Positions 16,029 to 27,300 of a stretch of DNA of 32,889 bases are shown in pieces. Each line of letters starts with the position of its first letter. The first letter of the stretch is position 1. A program made the position numbers and the translations under genes. Source of the stretch: Dysgonamonadaceae bacterium. Lineage in GTDB: Bacteria; Bacteroidota; Bacteroidia; Bacteroidales; Azobacteroidaceae. The stretch is from NCBI GenBank assembly GCA_031267385.1, contig JAIRZF010000171.1:1-32889 (forward strand), read 5' to 3'. The notes under the pieces are model-generated. The model was not told the origin of the DNA. It worked only from the letters and a program-made list of their open reading frames with translations, and made no database searches.

Positions 16029-19000
16029 ATGGCTTTCAGAAAAGAGATAAAAGCAAAAAATAGTTTTTCTAAGATTTCCATTGGTTTGGCGTCTCCGGAT
16101 GAGATTCTGGGAGGTTCCAGTGGTGAAGTTCTGAAACCGGAAACAATTAATTATCGTACTTACAAGCCCGAACGCGACGGTTTGTTTTGCGAACGTATTT
16201 TTGGTCCGGTAAAAGATTACGAATGTCATTGCGGTAAATATAAAAGGATCCGTTATAAAGGGATCGTTTGTGACCGTTGTGGTGTTGAAGTAACAGAGAA
16301 AAAAGTTCGTCGTGAGCGTATGGGACATATTCACTTGGTAGTTCCCGTGGCTCATATTTGGTATTTCCGTTCATTGCCCAATAAAATCGGGTATTTGCTG
16401 GGTTTACCGACTAAAAAATTAGATTCCATTATTTATTACGAGCGTTATGTGGTTATTCAACCGGGAGTGGAGAAGGATAGAGAAGTCTATGATCTTCTTT
16501 CGGAAGAAGAATATCTGGATATCCTTGATAAACTCCCGAAAGACAATCAATCATTAGAAGACGCAGATCCGAATAAATTTATCGCAAAAATGGGCGCTGA
16601 AGCCATTTATGATTTACTGGAACGGTTGGATTTGGATTCTTTGTCTTACGATTTGCGTCATAAAGCGAGCAATGATGCTTCTCAGCAACGTAAAAACGAA
16701 GCCTTGAAACGGTTGCAGGTTGTTGAGTCGTTCCGTACTTCTAAAGGTAAGAATCGTCCTGAATGGATGATCGTAAAAGTTGTTCCGGTTATTCCACCTG
16801 AATTACGCCCTTTGGTGCCACTGGACGGAGGCCGTTTTGCCACTTCCGACCTGAATGATTTATATCGTCGTGTGATTATCCGTAATAATCGTCTGAAACG
16901 TTTGATTGATATCAAAGCTCCGGATGTGATCCTTAGGAATGAGAAACGGATGTTGCAGGAATCCGTCGATTCATTGTTCGACAATTCACGTAAATCAAGC
17001 GCTGTTAAAACAGATGCCAATCGTCCGTTAAAATCATTGTCCGATAGTTTGAAAGGTAAACAGGGGCGTTTCCGTCAAAACCTGTTGGGTAAACGTGTTG
17101 ACTACTCTGCACGTTCGGTCATTGTTGTTGGACCGGAATTGAAAATGCACGAATGTGGATTGCCCAAAAATATGGCAGCCGAGCTTTATAAGCCATTTAT
17201 TATCCGTAAATTGATTGATAGGGGCATCGTAAAAACGGTTAAATCTGCAAAGAAGATCGTTGACCGTAAGGAACCTGTCGTCTGGGATATACTTGAATAT
17301 GTCATGAAGGGTCATCCGGTACTGTTGAACCGCGCCCCGACCTTGCACCGTTTGGGGATACAGGCGTTCCAGCCGAAATTGATCGAAGGAAAGGCAATTC
17401 AATTGCACCCGCTGTCATGTACCGCATTCAACGCCGACTTCGATGGAGACCAGATGGCTGTGCATTTACCTCTTGGTAATGAGGCTATTCTGGAAGCTCA
17501 AATGTTGATGTTGGCTTCTCACAATATTTTGAACCCTGCCAATGGGGCTCCTATTACCGTTCCCTCTCAGGACATGGTGTTGGGATTGTATTACATCACA
17601 AAGGTTCGTAAAGGAGCCAAAGGTGAAGGATTGATTTTCTACGGTCCGGAAGAAGCGGTTATTGCTTATAATGAAGGAAAAGTAGATATTCATGCTCCCA
17701 TTAAAGTGTATGTAAAAGACCTGGTTGACGGAGAGATTAAAACGGTAATGCGTGAGACTACTGTCGGGCGTGTTATGGTCAACGAAATTGTTCCGAAAGA
17801 GGTTGGTTATATCAATGAGATCTTATCGAAGAAATCGTTGAGGGATATTATCGGAAATGTCATCAAGATCTGTGGAGTTGCAAGAACCGCCCAATATCTT
17901 GATGAAATAAAAGACCTGGGATATTATATGGCTTTCAAAGGCGGATTGTCATTCAACCTTGAAGATATTATTATTCCTGCAGAAAAACAAAAACTGGTTG
18001 ATGATGGATATGCTGAAGTAGAACAGATTATGATGAACTATAACAGTGGATTTATCACGAATAACGAACGTTACAACCAGATAATTGATACATGGACTCA
18101 CGTAAACTCCCGTTTGTCGGATATTCTGATGAAACAATTGAGGGAAGACGATCAAGGATTCAACTCGGTATACATGATGTTGGATTCCGGAGCCCGGGGA
18201 TCTAAAGAACAGATTCGTCAGTTGTCCGGTATGCGGGGATTGATGGCAAAACCTCAAAAGAGTGGCGCCGAAGGAGGTCAGATCATTGAGAACCCGATCC
18301 TTTCAAACTTCAAGGAAGGTCTTTCGGTGTTGGAGTACTTTATTTCAACTCACGGAGCTCGTAAAGGTTTGGCTGATACGGCTTTGAAGACAGCGGATGC
18401 TGGTTATCTGACTCGCCGTCTGGTTGATGTATCCCATGATGTGATTATCAATGAAGAGGATTGCGGAACATTACGCGGTTTGGTGTGTACTGAACTTAAG
18501 AATAATGAAGAAGTTGTTGCTTCTTTGTATGAACGTATTCTGGGGCGTGTTTCTGTTCACGATGTACAACATCCTACTACCGGGGAAGTCATTGTCGAAT
18601 CAGGCCAGGAGATTACGGAAGACAAAGCAAAAGCGATACAGGAATCTCCGATCGAACGTATTGAAATCCGTTCGGTGTTGACTTGTGAATCGAAGAAAGG
18701 TGTTTGCGCCAAATGTTACGGGCGTAACCTTGCAACCGGTCGCATGGTTCAGAAAGGAGAAGCAGTGGGTGTTATCGCGGCTCAATCTATCGGGGAACCC
18801 GGTACTCAGTTGACATTGCGTACATTCCACGTAGGGGGTATTGCATCTAATATTGCTACGGAAAACAGTGTTGTTTCCAAATATGATGGTATTCTTGAAA
18901 TTGACGAGTTACGTACTGTCGATATTGTTGACGAATCAGGTAAAAAAGTACAGGTTGTGGTGAGTCGATTGTCGGAATTGAGAATTATTGATCCGCACAC

Positions 19001-20312
19001 TAAGATAGTGCTTCATACGCACAATATTCCTTATGCATCCAAGTTGTATTTTAACAATGGAGATCAGGTTAAAAAGGGAAATGTTGTTATTGAATGGGAT
19101 CCGTTCAATGCCGTTATCGTGTCGGAAGTTACCGGTAAGATTGCGTTTGAGAGCTTGATTGAAAATGTTACTTTCAAGGTGGAAAGTGATGAAACCACCG
19201 GTTTGAGAGAAAAAGTAATTATAGAATCCCGCGATAAGACAAAAGTTCCTTCCGCTCAAATTATAGATGCAAATGGGGAAATCCTGAAAACTTACAGTTT
19301 GCCGTTAGGGGCTCACGTTGTGAAGGAAAACGGAGATGCCGTTAAACTGGGGGAAGTTTTGGTTAAGATACCTCGTGCGGTTGGTAAAACCGGGGATATT
19401 ACCGGAGGTCTTCCACGTGTCACCGAGTTGTTTGAGGCTCGTAATCCATCGAATCCGGCAGTTGTTTCGGAAATTGATGGAGAAACCAGTTTCGGAAAGA
19501 TCAAACGGGGTAATCGTGAGGTAATCGTAACCTCTAAAACGGGTGAGTTTAAGACCTATTTGGTTCCACTTTCAAAACAAATCCTTGTGCAGGAGAACGA
19601 CTATGTCCGTGCCGGAACGCCGTTGTCGGACGGCGCTACTACTCCGTCTGATATTTTGGCGATCAGCGGCCCTACAGCCGTTCAGGAATATATCGTGAAT
19701 GAAGTTCAGGATGTTTATCGTTTGCAAGGGGTGAAGATCAATGACAAGCATTTCGAGGTGATCGTGCGTCAAATGATGCGTAAGGTGCAGATTGTAGAAC
19801 CGGGAGATACTCGTTTTCTTGAACAACAATTGGTTGATAAACACGATGTGATGGAAGAAAATGATCGTATCTGGGGCAAGAAAGTTGTTATGAACAGTGG
19901 CGATTCTCCCAATCTGAAACCGGGACAGATCGTTACGGTTCGTAAACTGAGAGATGAAAATAGCGCTTTGAAGCGTCGTGACCTGAAATTAGTTGAGGTG
20001 CGGGATGCTGTTCCGGCTACTGCCAACCAGGAATTGCAGGGTATTACACGTGCGGCATTGCAAACGACGAGCTTTATGTCTGCCGCTTCATTCCAGGAAA
20101 CGACTAAGGTGTTGAATGAAGCTGCGATTAACGGTAAAATAGATAAACTGGAAGGTATGAAGGAGAACGTGATTTGCGGTCACCTGATTCCCGCCGGTAC
20201 CGGTTGGCGTGATTATGAAAAATTAGTGGTTGGCGGCAAGGACGATTTTGAAAAAGCTCATGCAGCTTCCGGTCGTTCCAGAGCATTTGCTACCATGAGA
20301 GAAGAGGAATAA
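16029..20312 (+). CDS. rpoC: DNA-directed RNA polymerase subunit beta-prime
   Basis: The 1427-residue protein is full-length RpoC. The N-terminal zinc site has Cys66, Cys68, Cys81 and Cys84. The absolutely conserved catalytic motif NADFDGD is at about 468-474 (magnesium-binding Asp470, Asp472, Asp474). The second zinc site is formed by the EEDCGT region and [16 protein letters not shown]. The trigger loop/bridge region is recognisable from [19 protein letters not shown] and later [16 protein letters not shown]. The C-terminus ends FATMREEE. The gene ends in a strong intrinsic terminator, closing the operon. Confidence 0.98.
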   Translation: MAFRKEIKAKNSFSKISIGLASPDEILGGSSGEVLKPETINYRTYKPERDGLFCERIFGPVKDYECHCGKYKRIRYKGIVCDRCGVEVTEKKVRRERMGHIHLVVPVAHIWYFRSLPNKIGYLLGLPTKKLDSIIYYERYVVIQPGVEKDREVYDLLSEEEYLDILDKLPKDNQSLEDADPNKFIAKMGAEAIYDLLERLDLDSLSYDLRHKASNDASQQRKNEALKRLQVVESFRTSKGKNRPEWMIVKVVPVIPPELRPLVPLDGGRFATSDLNDLYRRVIIRNNRLKRLIDIKAPDVILRNEKRMLQESVDSLFDNSRKSSAVKTDANRPLKSLSDSLKGKQGRFRQNLLGKRVDYSARSVIVVGPELKMHECGLPKNMAAELYKPFIIRKLIDRGIVKTVKSAKKIVDRKEPVVWDILEYVMKGHPVLLNRAPTLHRLGIQAFQPKLIEGKAIQLHPLSCTAFNADFDGDQMAVHLPLGNEAILEAQMLMLASHNILNPANGAPITVPSQDMVLGLYYITKVRKGAKGEGLIFYGPEEAVIAYNEGKVDIHAPIKVYVKDLVDGEIKTVMRETTVGRVMVNEIVPKEVGYINEILSKKSLRDIIGNVIKICGVARTAQYLDEIKDLGYYMAFKGGLSFNLEDIIIPAEKQKLVDDGYAEVEQIMMNYNSGFITNNERYNQIIDTWTHVNSRLSDILMKQLREDDQGFNSVYMMLDSGARGSKEQIRQLSGMRGLMAKPQKSGAEGGQIIENPILSNFKEGLSVLEYFISTHGARKGLADTALKTADAGYLTRRLVDVSHDVIINEEDCGTLRGLVCTELKNNEEVVASLYERILGRVSVHDVQHPTTGEVIVESGQEITEDKAKAIQESPIERIEIRSVLTCESKKGVCAKCYGRNLATGRMVQKGEAVGVIAAQSIGEPGTQLTLRTFHVGGIASNIATENSVVSKYDGILEIDELRTVDIVDESGKKVQVVVSRLSELRIIDPHTKIVLHTHNIPYASKLYFNNGDQVKKGNVVIEWDPFNAVIVSEVTGKIAFESLIENVTFKVESDETTGLREKVIIESRDKTKVPSAQIIDANGEILKTYSLPLGAHVVKENGDAVKLGEVLVKIPRAVGKTGDITGGLPRVTELFEARNPSNPAVVSEIDGETSFGKIKRGNREVIVTSKTGEFKTYLVPLSKQILVQENDYVRAGTPLSDGATTPSDILAISGPTAVQEYIVNEVQDVYRLQGVKINDKHFEVIVRQMMRKVQIVEPGDTRFLEQQLVDKHDVMEENDRIWGKKVVMNSGDSPNLKPGQIVTVRKLRDENSALKRRDLKLVEVRDAVPATANQELQGITRAALQTTSFMSAASFQETTKVLNEAAINGKIDKLEGMKENVICGHLIPAGTGWRDYEKLVVGGKDDFEKAHAASGRSRAFATMREEE

Positions 20313-20345
20313 AATAGTGTTCTTTTCTAATTATAGATGAAAAAG

Positions 20346-20376
20346 GTCGTATTCAAAAGGGATACGGCCTTTTTTA
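20346..20376 (+). terminator. Intrinsic terminator after rpoC
   Basis: GGTCGTAT (20346-20353) pairs with ATACGGCC (20363-20370), with one G-U pair, a nine-base loop and TTTTTT following; an A run before the stem makes it work in either direction. It ends the core operon. Confidence 0.88.
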
Positions 20377-20378
20377 AT

Positions 20379-20386
20379 ATCTTTGC
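20379..20386 (+). promoter_or_regulatory. Candidate -7 element abutting the rpoC terminator
   Basis: TATCTTTG matches TAnnTTTG but lies two bases after the terminator T run, and its -33 position would be inside the terminator, where no TTTG occurs. It could start a longer leader for the transglutaminase-like gene, but the downstream promoter is better. Confidence 0.3.
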
Positions 20387-20440
20387 AAAGTGGCGTGATT
20401 TTTAACAATCTAAAATTATGCAAATTAAATCGGGCAAGGA

Positions 20441-20470
20441 TTGATTTTACCTGATTTTTTACTACATTTG
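20441..20470 (+). promoter_or_regulatory. Promoter of the transglutaminase-like gene
   Basis: TTG at 20441-20443 and TACATTTG at 20463-20470 are 19 bases apart, close to the Bacteroidota consensus, and 22 bases upstream of the ATG at 20493. Confidence 0.6.
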
Positions 20471-20492
20471 TCAATATTAAATTTTTATCATT

Positions 20493-23138
20493 ATGAAGAT
20501 ACTTTTTCGAGGAATTCTGTTTTTGTTCCTTTTGGAGTCCTGTGTTCCGCAGGAGAAACATTTTTTAACGGATAAAATATACCGGGATCAGGTTCACGAA
20601 CAATTTCTGAAAAGGAAAGATCTATTAAAAAACAGGGAAGCTGCAATGCTTACTGTGTTTAATGACAGTGCGTTATCTACAGAACAGAGAGAAGCGTTGG
20701 AGTTTCTGTATGCTTATATGCCGTTGTGTGATTTGGCGGATTATGATGGTCAATTTTTTTTAGACCAGGTGAATATTGCGTTTAATGCCCGTGATTATTT
20801 TTCTTGGGGAAACACTGTTCCTGAAGCGTTATTCCGACATTTTGTTCTTGTTTACCGGGTAAATAATGAGAACCTGGATACTTCCCGGATGGTATTTTTT
20901 GATGAATTGAAAGACCGTATTTCAGGGATGAGTATGGGGGATGCAGTATTGGAAGTGAATCATTGGTGTCATGAAAAAGTAACGTATCGTGGTACGGATG
21001 GTCGTACTTCGGCTCCTTTGGCGCTAGTTCGTACCGCTTGGGGACGTTGTGGTGAAGAATCTACATTTACGGCTGCGGCATTGCGTGCAGTGGGTATTCC
21101 TGCCCGGCAGTGTTATACGCCACGGTGGGCGCACACGGATGATAATCATGCCTGGGTGGAAGCCTGGGTCGATGGGAAATGGCATTATATAGGCGCCTGC
21201 GAACCGGAGCCGGAGTTGGATGTCGCCTGGTTTACGGCCCCTGCAAAGCGTGCAATGATGGTGCATACCAATGTTTTCGGATTGTATAATGGTACTGAAG
21301 AAAAAAATCTGGAAACGAATTTATATTCTAAAATTAATTTGTTGGCTAATTATGCAGAAACCCGCCAACTGCAAGTAAATGTGCTGGACATAGACGGAAA
21401 ACCGGTAGCCGGCGCTGATGTGAAATTCAAATTGTATAACTATGCACAGCTTTATCCGATTGCCGAGACAAAAACCGATTCCCTGGGAAGAGCGTCATTG
21501 CTGACCGGCCTGGGAGATCTGGTTGTGTGGGTTAGTAAAGGGGAATATTATGGGTATGGGAAAGCTCCTTCCGGACAAAATGAGGTTACGGTGGAGTTGG
21601 CACATCAACAAGGTACGGGATATGATGAAAATATGGAATTAGTTCCTCCTGTGGAGCAGAAAATCAAACCGATTGACGAAAGTAAGGTTGCTGAAAATGC
21701 CGGGCGCTTTGTCTATGAAGATTCTGTCAGAAATGCTTATATGGCGACATTTATGAACAGGGAGCAGGCCGGTATTCTATCGAAAGAAAACGACTTAAAT
21801 CAGGATTTAGTATGGAAATATATCAATGCATCGCAAGGGAATTGGGGAGAAATTTCCGGTTTTATTAAAACGAATAAGGCAAATCCTTATTTGTTTGAGT
21901 TTCTGGCATCTTTATCCGGAAAAGATCTTAGAGATACGCCTGAGGCGTATTTGAATGATCACCTGAACGAAAAAACTGCGACTGAAATAGCTCCCCGGTA
22001 CGCCAAAGATAAAGATTTTGCAGCAAAATATATATTATCGCCCCGGATTGGTATTGAATTGATCAAGCCCTGGCGTTCTTATTTCAACTCAAAATTTCAA
22101 TTTTCGAGAGAAGAGGTAACACCCGGCGGTATTATTGATTGGATCAATGAAAATATCCGGATTATGGATGAAGAAAACTATTATAATTGTGCAATTACTC
22201 CGATTGGTGTTGCCGAATTGCGTATTTCCGATTCCCGTTCGAGAGACATTGCTTTTGTTGCCGCTTGCCGGGCGTATGGTATTCCCGCCCGTTTGGAACC
22301 CTCCACCTCAAAACCTCAATATTTTGAGAAAACCAGGTGGGTGGATGCTTTGTTTGAAGCGCCATCTCCCGAAGTCACCGTACAAGCGCAGGTGACGTTT
22401 GTGAATAATCCTGCCAATACGATAAAACCGCAATATGAAATACATTACACGATTGCTAAGTTTACGGATGGAGATTTTATGCCTTTGGATTATTACGGTG
22501 ATCCGGCCTTGGAAAAATATCCGGCTACGGTTTCTGTGGATACGGGATATTACCGGCTGATGGTGGGAAGCCGTGCCAATGATGGTTCTGTGACAACCGT
22601 TACCGGATATTTTACATTAAAAGCGAATGAAAAGAAAACCCTGGATATTAAAATGCCGGAAGTGGAAGGTAAACTTCAGGTAATGGGTACAGTGGATATG
22701 AATACCATTGCGGACTTGAAAGACGGTAGTAAAAAGATCTTGAAAGAGTTGTCCAATGGCAAAGGTTTGATGTTGTGTTTTATTGATCCGGACAGGGAAC
22801 CGTCGAAGCATATTTTACAGGATTTGCCGGCTTTACAGCAAGAATTCAACACCTGGAACGGAGGGGTTGTGTTTATGACTCCCGATGATAAATTATCAGC
22901 GGCTTTTGATGCTTCCGTATTCAATGGATTGCCTCAACAAACGGTTTGGACAGTTGATTTTGGTCGTACGTTGTTAAAAACGGTTTCTAATACATTACAA
23001 CTTGAATTCCGGGATAATTTCCCGTTAACGCTTTATTTGTCGAACAATGGAGGCGTGTTGTTTTTCTCCGAAGGCTACAGGATCGGTATTGGAGAGAATA
23101 TCATGAAGACTATCGGGTTGGAGAAAACAAGGAAATAA
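20493..23138 (+). CDS. Secreted transglutaminase-like protein with a degenerate second domain
   Basis: The 881-residue protein starts with a hydrophobic signal ending LLESC; Cys17 may be lipidated, though Glu at -2 is unusual for a lipobox. A transglutaminase/protease-like domain (about 135-235) has the catalytic Cys186 in RCGEES and His219 in DDNHAWVEAW, with the acidic CEPEPELD after it. A carboxypeptidase-regulatory-like beta domain follows (about 305-370, LDIDGKPVAGADVKFKLYN). A second segment (about 530-605) repeats the pattern, ending RAYGIPARLEP where the first has RAVGIPARQC, but with Ser581 in SRSRD instead of the Cys of CGEES, so it looks inactive. The C-terminus (about 755-881) resembles a thioredoxin fold without a CxxC pair (FPLTLYLSNNGGVLFF). 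It may hydrolyse or crosslink peptides in the envelope; the substrate is unknown. It has its own promoter after the rpoC terminator. Confidence 0.8.
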   Translation: MKILFRGILFLFLLESCVPQEKHFLTDKIYRDQVHEQFLKRKDLLKNREAAMLTVFNDSALSTEQREALEFLYAYMPLCDLADYDGQFFLDQVNIAFNARDYFSWGNTVPEALFRHFVLVYRVNNENLDTSRMVFFDELKDRISGMSMGDAVLEVNHWCHEKVTYRGTDGRTSAPLALVRTAWGRCGEESTFTAAALRAVGIPARQCYTPRWAHTDDNHAWVEAWVDGKWHYIGACEPEPELDVAWFTAPAKRAMMVHTNVFGLYNGTEEKNLETNLYSKINLLANYAETRQLQVNVLDIDGKPVAGADVKFKLYNYAQLYPIAETKTDSLGRASLLTGLGDLVVWVSKGEYYGYGKAPSGQNEVTVELAHQQGTGYDENMELVPPVEQKIKPIDESKVAENAGRFVYEDSVRNAYMATFMNREQAGILSKENDLNQDLVWKYINASQGNWGEISGFIKTNKANPYLFEFLASLSGKDLRDTPEAYLNDHLNEKTATEIAPRYAKDKDFAAKYILSPRIGIELIKPWRSYFNSKFQFSREEVTPGGIIDWINENIRIMDEENYYNCAITPIGVAELRISDSRSRDIAFVAACRAYGIPARLEPSTSKPQYFEKTRWVDALFEAPSPEVTVQAQVTFVNNPANTIKPQYEIHYTIAKFTDGDFMPLDYYGDPALEKYPATVSVDTGYYRLMVGSRANDGSVTTVTGYFTLKANEKKTLDIKMPEVEGKLQVMGTVDMNTIADLKDGSKKILKELSNGKGLMLCFIDPDREPSKHILQDLPALQQEFNTWNGGVVFMTPDDKLSAAFDASVFNGLPQQTVWTVDFGRTLLKTVSNTLQLEFRDNFPLTLYLSNNGGVLFFSEGYRIGIGENIMKTIGLEKTRK

Positions 23139-23192
23139 TGGGAAGAAGAAAAAAATAGACCCTTAAATAATTACCCTTAGTTTATAAATACC

Positions 23193-24074
23193 ATGTCGAG
23201 CGCCAATATTTTGAGGGAAGTTACTCCGTTAGCTCCTGAGAATTGTTTCATATACATATCCAGGACCAAAAAGGAGTTCACATATCCGATTCATTTCCAT
23301 CCCGAATGTGAATTGAATTTCATAGAAAATGCCAAAGGGGTGAAACGGATAGTCGGGGACTCTATTGAAGATATTGATGAATTGGAATTGGTGCTTATTA
23401 CAGGTCACAATCTGGAACATGCATGGATCAACGGCAGTTGTAAAAGTCAGGAAATTCGTGAGATCACGATTCAGTTTCACGAAGATCTTTTCATGAATGT
23501 TCTTTCCAGAAACCAGTTCAGGTCTATTCGTGAGATGTTTGAAAAAGCAAAACACGGTTTGGCATTTCCTGTGGGTACAGCAAGAAAGATGAAACCTGTA
23601 ATTATGAATTTAGGTGATGAGAAAAATGGATTTTACTCGGTAATGCAATTGATGCAGTTGATGTATGAATTGTCGTTGGATACCGGTTCCAGGGTATTAT
23701 CCAGTTCTTCATTTTCGAATAATGAAGAAGAAACCGATAGTCGCAGGATCAAAAAAGTATTGGAATACTTTCAGGAAAATTATAAAAAACCGGTTCGATT
23801 GGTCGAAGTGGCCAATTTGGTGAATATGAGTGAGGTTGCTTTTAGCCGGTTTATAAAAAAGCGGACATCACGTACCTTTGTGGAATATTTGAATGGAGTG
23901 CGGTTAGGTGTTGCGACGAGGATGTTAATTGATACGACAAGTTCAGTGGGAGAAATTTGTTATGAATGTGGTTTCAATAACCTTTCTAACTTTAACCGGA
24001 TATTCAAAAAAAGGAAAGGCTGTACTCCAAAAGAATTCAGAGAAAATTATTCAAAAAAGAAAATATTAGTTTAA
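23193..24074 (+). CDS. AraC-family regulator of the adjacent glycan-utilization locus
   Basis: The 293-residue protein has an N-terminal cupin sensor (YPIHFHPECELNFIENAKG, with the His-x-His/Glu pattern, about 30-110) and a C-terminal HTH_18 DNA-binding domain (about 185-285: VRLVEVANLVNMSEVAFSRFIKK, then SVGEICYECGFNNLSNFNRIFKK, GCTPKEFRENY). It lies directly upstream of susC on the same strand, with a 240-base gap holding repeated operator-like sequences. This makes it the likely activator of the mannan locus, replacing the hybrid two-component or SusR-type regulators common at such loci. A sugar such as a mannose-containing oligosaccharide may bind the cupin domain; that is inference. No clear TAnnTTTG promoter precedes it. 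Confidence 0.87.
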   Translation: MSSANILREVTPLAPENCFIYISRTKKEFTYPIHFHPECELNFIENAKGVKRIVGDSIEDIDELELVLITGHNLEHAWINGSCKSQEIREITIQFHEDLFMNVLSRNQFRSIREMFEKAKHGLAFPVGTARKMKPVIMNLGDEKNGFYSVMQLMQLMYELSLDTGSRVLSSSSFSNNEEETDSRRIKKVLEYFQENYKKPVRLVEVANLVNMSEVAFSRFIKKRTSRTFVEYLNGVRLGVATRMLIDTTSSVGEICYECGFNNLSNFNRIFKKRKGCTPKEFRENYSKKKILV

Positions 24075-24080
24075 TGCTTT

Positions 24081-24120
24081 TGGTAAAATAGTATTAATGA
24101 TTGGTTAAAAAAGTATCATT
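24081..24120 (+). promoter_or_regulatory. Upstream pair of AraC-type operator half-sites
   Basis: TGGTAAAATAGTATTAATGA (from 24081) and TGGTTAAAAAAGTATCATTG (from 24102) are direct repeats spaced 21-22 bases, two helical turns, as in classic AraC-family sites. They are a probable binding site for the neighbouring regulator, upstream of susC. Confidence 0.6.
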
Positions 24121-24154
24121 GTTGAATCTTTTATTTGTTTTTTTTGATTTGACT

Positions 24155-24192
24155 GTCTGAAAAGTATCATTCTTGGTTAAAAAAATATTCAT
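24155..24192 (+). promoter_or_regulatory. Promoter-proximal pair of AraC-type operator half-sites
   Basis: GTCTGAAAAGTATCATT (24155-24171) and TGGTTAAAAAAATATTCAT (24174-24192) repeat the same pattern with 21-base spacing. The pair lies about 72-73 bases after the first pair and ends where the -33 element would be, as expected for an activator that contacts RNA polymerase. Confidence 0.6.
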
Positions 24193-24211
24193 ATTGTTTT
24201 ATTTTTACAAT

Positions 24212-24219
24212 TACATTTG
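24212..24219 (+). promoter_or_regulatory. -7 promoter element of susC
   Basis: TACATTTG matches TAnnTTTG. No TTTG lies 19-20 bases upstream; that place is occupied by the last operator repeat, which suggests an activator-dependent promoter. The leader to the ATG is about 90 bases and includes a small TCTGA-TTA-TCAGA hairpin. Confidence 0.65.
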
Positions 24220-24314
24220 CATCTGAAAAGTTTGGATCCTTTTCAAAGATCCTGTCTATTCTCGTCTGATTATCAGATGCATTATGAATTATTATTAATA
24301 ATACTTGTTTACGT

Positions 24315-27300
24315 ATGAAAAAACGAAAAGCCATTCTACTATTTTTATTGTTATTCTTTATTGCAGATCTTTCTTTTGCTCAACAAAACATTGTTGTGAC
24401 GGGGGTTGTAAGGTCTTCTGAAGATAATGATCCTCTTGCCGGAGTTTCAGTGACCCAGAAAGGGAACACTTTGGTCGGAACTGCAACAAATATTGAGGGG
24501 AAGTACAGTTTATCGGTTCCTAACGGTACCAAACTGGTCTTTTCTTATGTAGGGATGGAGTCAAGAGAAATTACGGTTGACCGGAATGTAATTGATGTAA
24601 CCCTTATTCCTAATACTGATTTGGATGAAGTTGTAGTTGTAGGATACGGAACGCTTAAAAAGAGAGATTTATCCGGTTCGGTAGGGCAGATAAAGACCGA
24701 TGATATGTTGAAGGGAAACCCGACTGCAAGTATCAATAATGCGCTACAAGGGCGCCTTGCCGGTGTTGTTGTGAATCAAAACGACGGAGCTCCGGGAGCT
24801 GGAGTCAGTATAACAATCCGCGGTACGAATTCATTCTCCACCAATTCGCAACCATTGTATATTCTGGACGGTATCCCTTATGATGTTGCATCAGCGCCAA
24901 CCAGTTCATTGCAGGATGGGAATAACCAGACATCCAATCCGCTGGGAAATATTAACCCGAATGATATCGAATCAATTGAAGTTCTGAAAGATGCTTCAGC
25001 AACAGCTATTTATGGTTCCCGTGGAGCAAATGGGGTAATTTTGATTACCACTAAAAGGGGTAAAAACGGGTCTGATAAGATTGAATTCACTTCTAATTTT
25101 GGGGTTTCCAAAATAGGTAAACGAGTAGAAGTGCTGGATCCGGTAACTTATGCAAATTACGTGAATGAAGGGGTTCTCAATCGTGAGAGGTACGATGGAG
25201 TAGGATATTATAATTTGCCTTATCCGGGACTTTGGTCTTATCGGTTCGATGCCAATAATAATATGTTGACAAACACAGGAATATACGAGCCGGGTCCGGA
25301 AGATTTTCTGAATTTAGGTATGAGGACAGACCAATATGGAAATCAGACCATGGTTAGTTCTACTGATTGGCAGGACGAAATATTTCAGACCGGATATTCC
25401 CAGGAATATAATTTAAGTTCATCGGGAGGCAGCGATAAAGGCTGGCATTCTTTTTCCGGCAATTATTTGAAGCAGGACGGTATCATCGTCAATTCAGGTT
25501 ATGAGCGTTATTCTTTCCGATCAAATATCGGCCGGAGTTTGAGAAACTGGCTGGATGTCGGATTGAATATCAGTTATACCCATGCTGTAACGGATTTTTC
25601 TAAGACGAATTCGTCTGAAGCTGCTGTAATTCGTTCCGCATTGGTCTTTCCCCCGACATATGATCCTGATTTTGGAGCCGGACAAAATAATCAGTTAGAC
25701 TGGCTGGCTGCAAATCCTTCCGTTTATGTTCGCAACGCCAAAGATCAGTTGTTGACCAATAGTGCATTTGCCGCTTCTTATATTGAGCTGAAATTTACAG
25801 ATTATCTGAAATTCCGTCAGAATATAGGGGTCAATTATTCCGGAAATAACCGGTATTCTTATTATAACCGTCTCACTCATGAAGGTTATCCTCCGACAAA
25901 CGGACGTGGGGCGCAAAGTGACAACTGGTATTTGGGTACTACATCCGAATCTATTTTGACGTTTGATAAGACGTTCAATAAGATACATTCGATCAATGCG
26001 GTTGCCGGATATACCTATGAAATTTCCAATTATGGGAATAAAACCATGAGTGGCAGCGATTTTCCTACAGATATAACACAGTCTTACGATATGAGCCAGG
26101 CCTTGCATCTGGACCCGTTGCAAAGCGGAAGAGGTCAAACAAGCCTGATTTCCATGCTGGGACGTATCAATTATACGTATAGCGGGAAATATATTTTGAC
26201 GGCGTCTGTTCGTCGAGACGGTTCCAGTAAGTTTATTGAAGGGAATAAATATGCAACATTTGCATCCGGGGCGCTTGCCTGGCGTTTGTCTGAAGAGGAA
26301 TTTATTAAAAATCTGAATTTATTCTCCAATCTGAAACTACGTCTTAGTTATGGACAAACGGGGAATCAGGGTATCAATGCATATCAGACACAAGCTTACC
26401 TTGCTACGGCGAACTATCCGATTGCCGGAAGTTTGAACAGTGGTTTTGCGGAAGTTGACTGGAGAGGGGCTTTGAATCCCAGTCTGAAATGGGAAACTAC
26501 CGACCAGTACAATGCCGGTTTAGACCTTTCATTTTTAAAAGACAGAATCGGTTTCACAATAGATGTATATTACAAAAAAACGACCGATTTGCTTCAAAAT
26601 GTGAAAATAGAGTCCAATAGCGGATTTACCAGTATGTGGCAAAACTCAGGCTGGATTGAGAACCGTGGAATAGAACTTACCGGGAGATTTCATCCCATAT
26701 TACAAAAAGACCTCTCATGGACTATTGATGCGAATGTATCGTTCAATAAAAATGAAATTGGAGGACTGGAAGGAGATCAGTTTGCAACACGTTTATGGTA
26801 TGCTGTAGACAATGTATTTATTCAGCGGAATGGAATGCCGGTAGGAGCTATTTACGGGTATGTTGAAGACGGATTTTATGATAATATTGCAGAGGTCAGG
26901 GCAGATCCTCAATATGCCGACGAAACGAAAGTCCCGGCTCAAATGGCACAATCAAAAGTAGGAGAAATTAAATACCGGGATATTGACGGAGATGGTCAGA
27001 TCACGGATGCAGACCGGGTGATTGTTGGGAATACCAATCCTGATTTTGTGTTTGGCCTTACAAATAATTTCAAATGGAAATCGTTCGATTTTGGCTTTTT
27101 CTTCCAGGGTAGTATTGGAAATGATATTTTTAATGCCAACCTGACCGAAGTAAAGATGACAAATATTTCCAATATTCCGGTTGATGCTTATAAAACCCGT
27201 TGGACGGAAGATAACCGCGAAGATGCGAAATGGCCTAAATCTATTTCCGGAGGATATACCCGTGAGTGGAAGCTCAGCAACAGATATATCGAAGATGGTT

